Below, in pieces: positions 24,524 to 35,400 of a stretch of DNA of 64,000 nt. The notes under the pieces are model-generated. The model searched no databases. It saw only the letters and a program-made list of their open reading frames with translations, and had not been told where the DNA came from. The stretch is taken from contig JAEUWP010000462.1 in assembly GCA_018524725.1 (NCBI GenBank), positions 1 through 64,000 on the forward strand. The letters are read 5' to 3'. Numbering within the stretch: the first letter of the stretch is position 1; every line of letters begins with the position of its first letter. This DNA is from Podaxis mareebaensis (lineage: Eukaryota; Basidiomycota; Agaricomycetes; Agaricales; Agaricaceae). The translations under genes and the position numbers were made by a program.

Positions 24524-25344
24524 ATATTACCCTTTACCTTACCTTGGGGATCACCATTGCAACATGGGACGAGTCGGGGTGGCCATGAGAAGGAGATGCT
24601 ATTAACCACGCCTTCCTGAAACCCGCGATCGTATCCTAGATACTAGTGAGGATCAGAGGCAGAGGGTTTATCGGTTATAGCTGGGGCGTTGCACGTGTGT
24701 TGAGTGATTTCGCTGTGGGGTGAGGCTCGCGTTGGGTTTGGAATTGGTCGGTCGTTGGGGATTTCTCTCATTTTTACATCATATTATTCCCTTCGGACCA
24801 GTAATTTTTTTAAACATGATGATTATTTTGCACCTGGTATTATGGATCTAGTTAATGCGAGGCACCCAGGAGTGTCTACGGCACCACCTTGATGAAACCC
24901 ACTATGACTATGAACTGGACCAATGAACGGCCACCAAGCTCCCCCTTACTATTACCACGTGACCTGATCTTTTGAAAACTAAATATAATTGATGCATTTT
25001 GGTTGACGACCATTGGCTATGGGGAATTGACTGCCTCCAAAATGAGTTGTTTTTTGGGACACCGTTCAAGCAGATGAATTCAGTCAGCAAGCTCCCATTT
25101 CAAGTTGCGAGATTCTCCTCTTCCTGGTGACATCTAGATTGTGTGTCGTCCAGCAGTTACCGCCATCTATCATACAGGCTATTTTCTTGCCATGCAGTGC
25201 CGTCATCATCAGAATTGACTGCGGTTTCCAAAACCCTTCCTAGGTGTCCGGATCCGTTAACCATCGGTTACCTGGTTTCAGAGAAGCCGACATCTGCATA
25301 GCCCAGCGACTCGTCGTGTAAATGAGGTTAAAGGCTGAGAAGAC
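24524..25344. other. Intergenic, Rna14 to membrane protein 1
   Basis: No gene is seen. From about 24960 the sequence is repeated at 29486 onward, marking the start of the tandem block described separately. Confidence 0.55.
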
Positions 25345-27521
25345 ATGCTTTTGGGTTTCTTCATCTTGACGATCATGACCCTGTCCCCTCAGCGAGTACG
25401 GAGACGACACATTCCGCTGCTCTTGCGAAAGATAGTGCTTCGAACTCTCATTTCCAGCGCCCTTGTTTGGATCGTTTCCTCCTTGTCATACTCTGCACTC
25501 TATGGTGACCTTGTCATCCTTTTCGCGCTCTATTGCGCGCCACCTCTGGTAATCCTGGTTCATCATACCTTGAGGTAAACTGCCGTGCTACTCGGTTTCC
25601 GTACGTGTTTAATCTGAATCTCTCAGTCTATGGCCGAGGAGGTATTGGTTGGTCCTATTTCGTATCTTGTGGTCACCGATAGAAATTGCTGGAGGTACGC
25701 ACCGAAGTGTTGTTCTCTTTTCCTTCAAGGTTAATTATCGACTTGTGCTAACAGGTCTTGTATGCACGTTATTGATGCTGAGGATATATTCCAGCCCTCA
25801 GATTGACAATTCCCTCCCGGCTGGCCTCATGGCTATTACATCCTCCATTATTTTGTTGACGTGCCTTCTAGCCTCCCTATTCTTCATGCTTTATGATGTA
25901 GTGAATGACCGGGGCTCTAACCTATTCCAGGTTTATGACTTCTTAGATGGTCTTTCCCACCATCTGCAACAGAGATCGCGGTGGACCCTGATATTCGGAA
26001 CTTATCCTTTCAGGAGAAGATTCAAGTAAGCCTCCAACCCATGGTTAACGACGCTCACTTGACACCCAGGTCGGCCCTGCTCCAAAGGACTGATAACCAG
26101 GTCATAAGATGGTTTCGAGGAGGCCTCGCTGGATGCTGTCTTGTCGCCATGGGGGCATTAGCATGTTTTGCCCTCATTGTGAAGCCAATTCAACAAGGAA
26201 ATCTTCCTCCTGTCGAAGTCCTTAAAATGCCAGTGACACCAGCTAGTCTCAAGTCGTTAAATAAATTAATGGAAAATCCACAACTTATTGTGGTAAGCCG
26301 TGGGCTTGCCTCACTGAAGACCTCAGGACAGTCTGACGCCACTCTAGAAATTCAGCGACTTATGGAGTGATCCATTGTTTAACAAAGGCGAAGATATGAT
26401 CGAACTGCTGCGTTCCCTCATTAGTGTTGCTATTATATGGGGAAATCCAGTATCTTCAAATCAAGGTGAGCCGTATTGGTGATTCCAGCACGTTCGTCCA
26501 ACTCAAGACAGAGCCCAATTAAGGCGACCACGAGATGGATTTATGTAATGGCCCTGAAACTCCTGACGAACGGCGACCCCGCTTGATCAGGTTTTCTTGT
26601 CAACTCCCTCCAGTTGATGAGAGCACACTTCAGAGGGTTAATATTTTGGTCTCTGTCAACTATTCACGAGTCTACTCAGAGCCTTCAGCTCCTGGTGGAG
26701 GTCTCTTTGATGGAACATCATTTCTCCTTTTAGAGACAAAGGTGTACTTGGGGATGACCAAGTCCATTAACGATGTTGTTGCCAATACTCCCCCTATCCA
26801 CCTAGTTCCTGGAACTCATGTGTATGGGGTATCTGTCTTCTCTATGCGAGAGACATTTTCGAATCACCCCATGGCAGCCATCGGGATAGCGCAGGTTGGT
26901 GTCCACAAGTTTTTTCAACATAGGCTGGGTCTTCCTGATCACCGATCCATATTGAATAGTATCGCCGCTTCATGGTTGCCAACGTAAAGTCATTGATCTC
27001 AGACCCATCGCCCTTCATCTCCAGGGACAATAATACTGCCACGTTGCGAATATCTATGCAAGAGCCACAAGTAGAGCTCAGAGTAGAACGGGATCACTCT
27101 GGTGGTTCAGTACTAAACGGCATCGCTCTCCTTGGTGGTATTTGGACCTCTCTCAACTTCGCGTTTGCAGCAATCTTTGGAAGTACTTTGCTCCTTGTTC
27201 TTTTTGGTACGTTCTTTACTCTTGCCCTCCCCGTAGGCATCACCTTATGTGGATTATAATTTAGGTATCAAACCATTGTCAGTCTATGGATTAGTACACT
27301 TTCCCAGTTGGCGTCGTGGTCTTGTTGAGGGCAGTTGTGTTCTTTCGCTTGAAGAGCAGAGCCACACATTGTCTGTCCTCAGGGAACATTTGCTGGATGT
27401 CGATAGCATGGAGCCCAATATGCAAGTAGAGATTGATTCAAAATCTATCCCACCAAAATCACCTCAAGTTGACTGCCGGATGAGGTCGGTTTTAGGGGGA
27501 AAGGGTAACTTATGTAGTTAA
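25345..27521 (+). CDS. Multipass membrane protein 1, unnamed basidiomycete family
   Basis: I know no name or function for this family. Spliced exons show about six membrane segments: two in the first exon (around VWIVSSLSYSALY and LVILFALYCAPPLVI), two in the second (LTGLVCTLLML, SSIILLTCLLASLFF), one in the third (GGLAGCCLVAMGALACF) and one near the end (FAAIFGSTLLLVLFG). Between the fifth and sixth lies a polar domain with PPIHLVPGTHVYGV and DNNTATLRISMQ. A cytosolic tail begins IKPLSVYGLVHF and contains EEQSHTLSVLREHLLDV. The same blocks occur in the inverted paralogue at 42737-44866. Met 25375 is an alternative start. Exon joins around 26290-26530 are unclear, and a break there cannot be excluded. 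Confidence 0.7.
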
Positions 27522-27755
27522 TATATTTTATTCTTGTGGGCTTTCACGAACGACGTTTGGCTCAGCTTGCGATACCTTGCGCAGAGCTTGGGATCAGCTC
27601 ATAAAAGGAATGCCAGCACTGCACCTTGGGAGGGAAGCAGAATCACGCTCTGCGTTCTACTTTCTAACGTGGTGTGGGATGAAGCATCAAAACAAATTCA
27701 TTCTTGCTACACAAGGCATTCTGACGATTCTATTTCTCTAACGGTCCGACCACAC
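27522..27755. other. Shared 3' flank of membrane protein 1 and LysM-1
   Basis: This 234-base gap lies between two convergent genes. It recurs in unit 2 at about 30029-30275. Nothing coding is seen. Confidence 0.5.
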
Positions 27756-28182
27756 CTAAGCCGCCGTGGCAGTGGTGTTGCCGTTGAGGGGGAGGCATAA
27801 AACCTAGTTGCAGTAGACAGTTAATTCAAGGAATCTAGCTTGACAGATCGACGTACTTGGCCGACGGACAAGTTGGTGCACCCGCTGTTAATGCTTGGAT
27901 CAGAACTAATGACCGCTTCACTGTGAGGATTATTTAATGTCAGATGCAGTGCTAGAAGGAGAGAGTGATGCATACGCAGTGAGGCCAAATTTTTGGCCGA
28001 TGGTGAAGCAGTTATCGTCGGGTACGACGACATAGCGGAGTTGGCCGGCTGAACAGGTGCCTGAGCCTTGTGCCGCGACGAAAACTGGGAATGTAGTCAT
28101 AAGCATAAAACATATGCCAGGAAAACGGAGTAGAAAAGGCGTTACCAGCGACGCTGATAGCAGTGAGGAGAGTGCGGAACAT
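27756..28182 (-). CDS. Small secreted LysM-domain protein, LysM-1
   Basis: This is a chitin-binding LysM protein of the kind fungi secrete, where known members hide or coat chitin. Four exons (28146-28182, 27976-28084, 27857-27920, 27756-27803) join in frame to 85 residues, which is why no single frame shows it. A short hydrophobic leader (MFRTLLTAISVAVFVAAQ) is followed by one LysM: QLRYVVVPDDNCFTIGQKFG, then DPSINSGCTNLSVGQVLC. The four Cys of the fungal LysM fold are present. It ends LPLNGNTTATAA, with one N-glycosylation site. It lies head to tail with the Costars relic upstream and converges with membrane protein 1. Function as an effector or wall protein is inference. Confidence 0.85.
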
Positions 28183-28253
28183 ATTGGTTGTTTGTTGAGA
28201 ACTTTGAGTTGTACTTGGAAGCTGTACTGAGGGGATGAGGATTGGAGAGTGCC

Positions 28254-28262
28254 CTTTTATCC
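28254..28262 (-). promoter_or_regulatory. TATA-like box of LysM-1
   Basis: GATAAAAGG on the minus strand lies about 75 bases before the LysM-1 ATG. The same box at a similar distance (about 30771-30779) precedes LysM-2, although the surrounding bases differ, which supports a role. Confidence 0.5.
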
Positions 28263-28976
28263 TCGTTATTGACCCTGGACTAGCCGGGGCAATGCAACAG
28301 TTTTGTAAGGCTACGTGGAAAATAGTAGTTTCAAATAGTGTGTACGATGCTAAAGCGGACAGAGGTAATTGCACAGAGGAGCAGGATAGACCAAAAACGG
28401 AGGTTTCGATAATGCTGGACCGCTTCGGGAGATGTGATATGATAGCTTCGTCCGCACAAGACTGAAGATACGGCAAGAAGCTAGTCCCGTATTAGATCAA
28501 CTACCGTCGAGAATGAGACCTAATCTGGAATCGCTAGTTTCAAGTTTGTTGGACGTGAGTCCACTGTCCTCAGGTTCCTTGCCTTAACCGCTTTTGAGCT
28601 TCGGGCACCTAGGGTTCTGCGAGAAGGTTAAATGAGGGGCTGTTTCAAGACTGGGAATAGTGTCGGCATATGGGACCTAGGTTATGGTATCAAGGTTGAT
28701 ATAAAACTAAGAACACGCTACGAACTGATGGAATGTGGTTCTGGCTGCTAGCATTTGGATCCATGACAGAATGACCCACACATAGTGTTTCTGAAGGAGA
28801 ACGGGGGATTCATGGACCAGAAAGTGCGTGCGAGGGTACATTTCAGTGCAGCCTATGACTTTGGCTTAACTAAGTATACATGAAACTGTCGCCAAAAATG
28901 TTTTTTAAAAAGTGTGGCCAGGGGGAGAGAAAAGAGCGAGACTTGATCATTCGCGCTAGGGTATCAATCGAGATTA

Positions 28977-29381
28977 TTACGCCTCTAGAAGAGTAACTTG
29001 GATGTCCTTATTGCCAGGTATCATCGGTAGCTCTGCATCAAACATGACTTAATGAATGCCACGAGGAAATGAGGGCACCGTTGATCGCGATGGTGTACAT
29101 ACCTTTTTCTGGTGCTTTGCAGCTCTCAATGTACCTCACTAGCAATTTAAGTAAGACAATATCAGGGTGACAGCTATGCTGGGTGAGTTCAATAGGCCTA
29201 TGAATGTCTGCAGTCTTGCCAAAGAGGGCACTGTAGGCGATGAAGTAGCATCCCTCTGAGTTTAGTTGGCCATATATCTTGATGGCATCTAGAAGTGCAA
29301 ATCAGATCGTCATTCGACATTCAAGAAAGAGAGAAAGGATCCCACTCCGTTGAGTTGAACCACCTCATTGGCTGCGTTCGT
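28977..29381 (-). pseudogene. Costars-domain (ABRACL-like) gene relic
   Basis: This is the unit 1 counterpart of the intact Costars gene at 31467-31869. Exon pieces such as AIKIYGQLNSEG, TLRAAKHQKK and ELPMIPGNKDIQVTLLEA remain. The start codon position reads ACG instead of ATG (29379-29381). About ten bases are missing where the sister has EALNG, which breaks the frame, and the acceptor site before the last exon has changed. It cannot give the normal protein from the usual start. Confidence 0.75.
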
Positions 29382-29845
29382 GGTGGTGGAAGTTGTCAAA
29401 ATCGACTGCTTACATTCGGATTGACGGGTGTCGCCAAATCAGGGAGCTTAGTTTACACCAACGAATGTCGACGCTATTATCGCATGCTCTGATGTTTTGA
29501 AAACTAAATATAGTTGACACATGTTAGGTGGCGACCGTTGGTTATGGGCATTGGTTGCCTCCAAAATGAATTGTTTTTTGAGGCACCGTCAAGCAGATGG
29601 GTTCAGTCAGCAAAGCCCCATGTCAAGTTGTGAGACTCTTTGCTTCTCAGTGACATCTAGATAATGTGTTGTCCAGCAGTTACTGTTGTCTATCATATGG
29701 GCTACTTTGCTTATGCAGTGCTGTCATCGTTAGAATTGAGTGCGGTCTCGACAAACCCCTGGCAAGTATCCGGTTCTGTTAACCATCAGTTACCTGGTTT
29801 AGAGAAGCCGACATTCGGATAGCCCGATGGCTCGTCGTAAAGTGA

Positions 29846-30028
29846 GGTTAGAGGTTGAGAAGACCTACTTTTTGGCTGCTTTATCTTGATAATGCTCACT
29901 TCAATCCCGGTGCCCTTTTTTGGATTATTTCCTCCTTATCATACCCCGCACTTTTTGGCAACCTTGTCATCCCTTTCATGCTCTATTGCATATCACCTCT
30001 GGTAATCGAAAGGGTAACTTATATAGTT
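29846..30028 (+). pseudogene. Remnant of the membrane protein gene in unit 2
   Basis: The sequence matches the start of membrane protein 1 (IISSLSYPALFGNLVIPFML against the first exon) and then, after ctctggtaatc, jumps directly to its last codons (gaaagggtaact). About 1.9 kb between these points is gone, and the equivalent of the start codon region is changed. It is dead. Confidence 0.75.
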
Positions 30029-30275
30029 AACACATTTAATTCTTGTGGGCCTATGTGGACGACGTTGGGTTCCGCTTTGTGATACATGACGTAGAACCGC
30101 GGTCCGGCTTCCAGAGAAATGCCCTCATTGCACCTTGAAAGGAAGCAGGATCATGCTCCGCGTTCTACTTTCTACCGTTATGCGAGACAAAACATCAAAA
30201 CAAATTCATTCTTCGCAGAAAGCTGGCTGTACAAGGCATTCTGACGATTCTATTTCTCTAACGTTCCCATCACAT

Positions 30276-30702
30276 CTAAGCCGCCGTGGCAGTGGTGTTG
30301 TTGCTGAGGGGGAGGCATAAAACCTAGTTCCAGCAGACAGTTAATTCAAGGATGCTAGCTTGACAGATCAACGTACTTGGCCGACGGACAAGTTGGTGCA
30401 CCCGCTGTTAATGCTTGGATCAGAACTAATGACCGCTTCACTGTGAGGATTATTTAATGTCAGACGTAGTGCTAGAAGGAGAGAGTGATGCATACGCAGT
30501 GAGGCCAAACTTTTGGCCGATGGTGAAGCAGTTATCGTTGGGTGCGACGACATAGCGGAGTTGGCCGGCTGAACAGGTGCCTGAGCCTTGTGCCACGACG
30601 AAAGCTGGGAACGTAGTCATAAGCATAAAATATATGTCATGAGAACGGAGTAGAAAGGGCATTACTGGCGACGCTGATAGCAGTGAGGAGAGTGCGGAAC
30701 AT
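30276..30702 (-). CDS. Small secreted LysM-domain protein, LysM-2
   Basis: This near-identical sister of LysM-1 has the same four-exon layout and splice sites. The leader MFRTLLTAISVA is followed by FVVAQGSGTCSAG, then QLRYVVAPNDNCFTIGQKFG and DPSINSGCTNLSVGQVLC. The C terminus reads LPLSNNTTATAA. All four Cys are kept. Differences from LysM-1 lie mainly in the first intron, the residue before Cys 2 (PND against PDD) and the tail. The frame is intact, so both copies may be expressed. Confidence 0.85.
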
Positions 30703-31466
30703 ATTGACTGTTTGATGAGGATTTGAGTTGTACCTGAAAGTTACTGAGGGAATGAAGATCGGAGTGTGTCCTTTTATCCTCGTTGACCACGGATTGATTG
30801 GAGCTATGTAACAGATTGGTGCGATTATACAGAAAATCGTAGCTTCCAGCGGTATGTGCGATGCCAACGGGGACTGAGATAACTGCCAAGAGGGGAAGAA
30901 TAGACCAGAACGGAGGTTTTGAGAGGGCTGCACCGACTTCGGGAGATACGATATAGTAGCCTTGTCTGCGCAGGCTGAAGGCACGGCAAGCTGGTCCCGT
31001 GTCGGACTAACCATCGTCGAGGATGAAACCTAATCCAGAATCGTTAGTTTTGTTGGATGCGAGTGCACTTTTCTTAGACTCCTTGCATTAACCGCTTATG
31101 AATTTCAGGTACCTAACATTCAGCGAGAGAAGTTAAACGGGATATGAGTAATTGTTTCGGACTGAGAATAGTTTCGGTGGATAGGACTTAGGTAGGTTGT
31201 AGTACGAAGGTCGATGTAAAATTAAGAACACACTACGAACTGATGGGGAGCGGTTCTGGCCGCCAGCGTTTGAGCCCACAGGTTATCGTGATGAAAAATG
31301 CTTTTACGTGATGTTTGGAGGCAGAGCAAGGGTTTATGACCCGGAAAACCGGTGCGAGGGTATGTTCCAGTAACGCCTATGGTTTGGGGTTGAGCTAAGT
31401 CTACAGGACAAGGGGGAGAGAAGGGGTGGGGCTTGATCATTCGTGCTAGGGTATCGATCAAAGTTA

Positions 31467-31869
31467 TCATGCCTCCAGGAGAACAACTTGTACGTCCTTG
31501 TCGCGAGGCATCATCAGTAGTTCTGCGTTAAACGCGACCTAATGGACGTCATGAAGAACGAAGGCATCGTGAACCGCGATGGCGTACCATTTTCTGGCGC
31601 TTTGCAGCCCTCAGCGTCCCATTGAGCGCCTCCACTAGGAGATTAAGGAAGACATTATCAGGGTGGCAAATAGCTAGGGTAAACTTGTAGAGGCCTACGA
31701 ATATTTGCGGTCTTGTCAAAGAGGACACCATATGCGATGGCGTATTTTCCTTCCGAGTTCACTTGGCCGTATGTCTTGATGGCATCTGGAAGTACAGCTC
31801 GCACTACTGTTCAAGATACAGAGAAAATATCCCACCCTTGAGTTGGTCCACCTCGTGGGCCGTGTTCAT
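31467..31869 (-). CDS. Costars-domain protein (ABRACL family), intact copy
   Basis: Costars proteins are small (about 80 residues) cytosolic regulators of actin dynamics in Dictyostelium and animals. Four exons (31836-31869, about 31699-31785, 31588-31634, 31467-31538) join to 79 residues. They read MNTAHEVDQLK, then AIKTYGQVNSEGKYAIAYG, VLFDKTANI, EALNGTLRAAKRQKM and VAFNAELLMMPRDKDVQ, ending LLEA. The order and spacing follow the family pattern (NxEHE start, FGVLF, GTLKAAKRKKIV, GELL). I chose the last acceptor (CATTAG) because it restores that pattern. Unit 1 holds a dead sister. Confidence 0.78.
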
Positions 31870-32017
31870 GATAGTGGTCGGTATCGATATCATTTGCTTG
31901 TGTTTGGATTGGCCGATGACACCAATTCAAGGAGCTTACTTAATACATACAACACCTTTAACGACAGAATTGCCCGTCCCTTTGTGTATTTCATGCCGAA
32001 ACCCGAGTCAGGCATAG

Positions 32018-32022
32018 CATTC
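32018..32022. repeat. Left target site duplication of the copia element
   Basis: cattc stands directly before the left LTR and is repeated exactly at 37159-37163 after the right LTR. Confidence 0.9.
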
Positions 32023-32353
32023 TGTTGGAACCCAAGCACGCATCGAGACACACAAGCGCGAGCGGATTAGGGGGTATTGAAATGACGTACGATTAACGGA
32101 CTCTATTTCTTGCACGATTCAGAATGACATACTAGACAGACATTACCTTTCTTTCTCCTGTTTAACCGATGCATAGATATACATGTAGACACGATGTACA
32201 CTCCCCTCAGTTCTCGTACCACTAACGAGTGACTGAGGTGAGTAATTGGACTATCCCTCACGGACTATTACTTATGCGCCATGTATAGTATATTCTACAG
32301 GTACTTAATACATAGTTCTCGTACCGCTAACGAGTGACTGAGTATATTCTACA
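32023..32353 (+). repeat. Left LTR of copia element
   Basis: It begins TGTTGGAACCC and ends TTCTACA. Inside it, a unit of about 28 bases (gttctcgtaccrctaac...) occurs twice, near 32209 and 32319. Confidence 0.93.
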
Positions 32354-32365
32354 GGTTATGGGCCC
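32354..32365 (+). promoter_or_regulatory. Primer-binding site of copia element
   Basis: ggttatgggccc follows the left LTR with no gap. This is complementary to the anticodon arm of initiator Met-tRNA and not to its 3' end, as in Drosophila copia, which is primed by a cut half-tRNA. Confidence 0.65.
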
Positions 32366-32422
32366 CGGCCATTGCTAAACAAGTATGAGTTATTCACACA
32401 AGACACACGAAACACTCGCAAT

Positions 32423-35400
32423 ATGTCGACTACTGTCAATGATGTGCTACCTCCCACTGTGCCTATGTTGGAACAGTCAGGAGCGAACTGGGCGATATTC
32501 CAGTTGCGCTTCCAGATGGCCATTCAGGGTAAAGGCTTGTGGGGGCACTTTGATGGCAGCAGAGTACGGCCCACACTCCAACCTTCCATCTCTATTTCCC
32601 CCGCCCCTACACCACCTCCTAGTGAGACTGAATCGTCTTCCTCGACGTCAGTTACCACGACCTCCAGTCCCCCCACTTCGACGATCCTACTTGGCACTGA
32701 GGCTGAAATAGCTGAGTGGAATCGAAGCGAGAGCATTGCCAAATCGCTTTTGGCTCAACGACTACTGAACTCAACCCTCATGATCGCTTCGGGCCAGTCA
32801 ATGGCTGCAAAGATGTGGTCAGCTGTGGTAAAGGAATACATGTATAAAGGGGCCTTCTCCCAGACCCGACTCTGCTGTGACTTTCTATCCTCATGATGTG
32901 CAAAAGATACAAACATATGCACCTTCCTGAACAACCTCAGGGCATGTCGTGCCGAGCTAGACACTATGGGCATGTCCATCAACGACGATGATTATCGTAG
33001 TATGATTATACAGTTGTTGCCATGGGCGCTCTCAAGTTTCACATTGGGACAGCTCACATCTGCCACCCTACATGGAGAAACTATCGACCCAGACCTGCTG
33101 ATCGTCATAGTTGCTGATGAGTCAGATCGTATCCAGTCCACACATTCAAGGGGGCATGGGAAGGGTGAGGGAGCAGCAAACAGTGATGACGCTATGGCAG
33201 TTGAGTCTGGCGGTAAAGGGAAGGGCAAGGGAAAGAACAAGGAGAAAGGGAAGGGGAAGGGACCGTGTTGGGAATGTGGGGGACCACATATGAAGAGAGA
33301 ATGCCCTAACAAGAAGGAGAGACAGACAGCCAGTTCAGTTCAACCCTCCACCAGTGCCAATGTCGTGGACGACGATGTGGCTTTCTCCTTCGAAGATTTG
33401 GAAGACAACCCCTCCCTCCCTGCTTTAATCCCTGTCCACATGTATGCCAGTGAGATCGAAGATGACTTCTTCAATGTATCTGATACTGAATCAGTGGACG
33501 ACATCGATTTCGTGAAGGACAACTATGCACTCGCCTCTGCAGTCGAAATCGTTGATCATATCGGTCATGTCCAAGATACTCAGACAACTGAAGTGCGAGT
33601 CGAGCTGTTCGACTCGGGTGCCTCCTGTCACATCACCCTGTATCGTGATACATTCACGAGTTTCTCACCTACTGCCCCTCACCCCCTTCATGCTGCAAAC
33701 CAAAAGAGTTTCTGTGCGACTGGAAAGGGAGAGATCATTATTGATTTGCTGAATGGCATTAGTACCTCCCAACTGCGACTGACTGAGGTGTTATACTCAC
33801 CTGAAGTCAGCTATACACTCATCTCGATAGGACGTCTCGATGAAGCTGGTTTCTCCGTCGTGTTCTCCAATGGGAAGTGCATTATTCGTGATCCAGGTGG
33901 GATGCGTGTTGCAGAGATACCAAAGAACCAGAACGGGCTGTATAAACTGGTCCATGAGGTCCCGATGGAAGTAAATACTGTCAGTGACCAACTCACCTTA
34001 GAACTGTTACATCGATGTCTCGGCCATATATCCCCTGATGCTGTCAAACAGCTCATTCATGACAGCCTGGTTGCAGGTTTGAAACTCGATGATACAGGAC
34101 CAGCAGACTTCTTCTGTGATGCCTGTGCATATGTGAAAGCGACACACTTGCCTATCACGAAGGAGCGAGGGGGAGAAAGGGCCAAAGCTGTGGGTGAGGA
34201 AGTACACTCCGATGTGTGGGGACCTGCCCAAACTCCAACCAAGAAGGGCTGCCGATACTACGTGACCTTCACTGATGACTACTCTCAGTGGACGCATATC
34301 GATTTCCTGGAGAAAAAGTCAGAAGTCTTCTCTGCATATAAAAACTTCGAGGCTTGGTGCGAAACACAATTCGGTGCACGTATTAAATCGTTGCATTCTG
34401 ACAGAGGCGGAGAGTACACGTCGACTGAGTTTCGTCAACACCTGAAATCCAGGGGTACTGAGTCTAAACTCACCATTCATGACACTCCACAGCACAATGG
34501 TGTGGCAGAGCGATGCAATCGTACGATTGTTGAGTGTGGTTGAGCGTTGTTGTATGGGCGCCCCATTCCCAGATATCTATGGGCTGATGCAGCGGCACAT
34601 GCAGTGTGGTTGATGAACCGCACAGGTACCAAGGCATTGAACAACAAGACACCCTACGAGATGTTGTATGGGAAGCGCCCTAATCTCAGCAGACTCCATG
34701 AATGGGGGGAGGAGGTATGGGTGCATGAGGGAGGTGGTGACAAGTGGGATGGGAGAGCGAAGAAGGGATGGTGGATTGGGTATGATTTGGAGAGCAATGG
34801 CTCTCAAATTTGGTTCCCTGACACTGGCATGGTGAGCATTGAGTGGAATTTTCAGTTTGTCGATGCTAGTTGCACAAGTCTCGAGGGGGAGCAGGCCATA
34901 TCAACTAATGAGACTCAAAGCGACCTGCCATCCACCTCACACTTCCCAAATTCCATTGAACCCCAACATGATCCTGCAGACGATCCCACTCCTTTGCCAG
35001 ACACATCACTGGAGCATCCCAGTGTGACTGACCAACCATCTGAAGCCGAACCCACACAAGATGTCCTACTGGAGTATCCCAGTAGCGAACACCTACAGAC
35101 ACCAACGCCAGTGCCTGAATGTCCTCACAGAAATCGAAACCCCAGTCCCAAGGCTCATGACATTCTTGAGGGAAGGGCGGTTATGCTTGCTGATGAACAG
35201 GATTGGGAAGAAGTGTGGGTGTTTGTTGCAGAGACCAGGGACATGGAGGCATTAGAGCCTTCAAGCCTAAAGGAGGCATTGGGAAGGGCAGATTGTGATC
35301 TGTGGAAGAAGGCGATAGAAGAGGAGTTGAAAATGTTAAACAAAGCTGGAATGTGGGAACTTGTGGACCCTCCAGCTGGCGTCAACATTGTCAGGTGTAA

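Larger units (their letters stand above)
24960..29485. repeat. Tandem segmental duplication, unit 1 (membrane protein, LysM, Costars)
   Basis: The unit begins near a conserved string (ttttgaaaactaaatata) and runs through membrane protein 1, LysM-1 and the Costars relic. The next unit (29486-32017) starts with the same string and carries the same order of genes. Long stretches can be aligned by eye in both the coding and non-coding parts. Confidence 0.8.
29486..32017. repeat. Tandem segmental duplication, unit 2 (membrane gene mostly deleted)
   Basis: This is the second unit of the tandem block, with the same order as unit 1 but shorter. It lacks the counterpart of about 25560-27498, which removes nearly all of the membrane gene. 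LysM-2 and an intact Costars gene follow. The right end is disrupted by a copia insertion at 32023. Confidence 0.8.
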
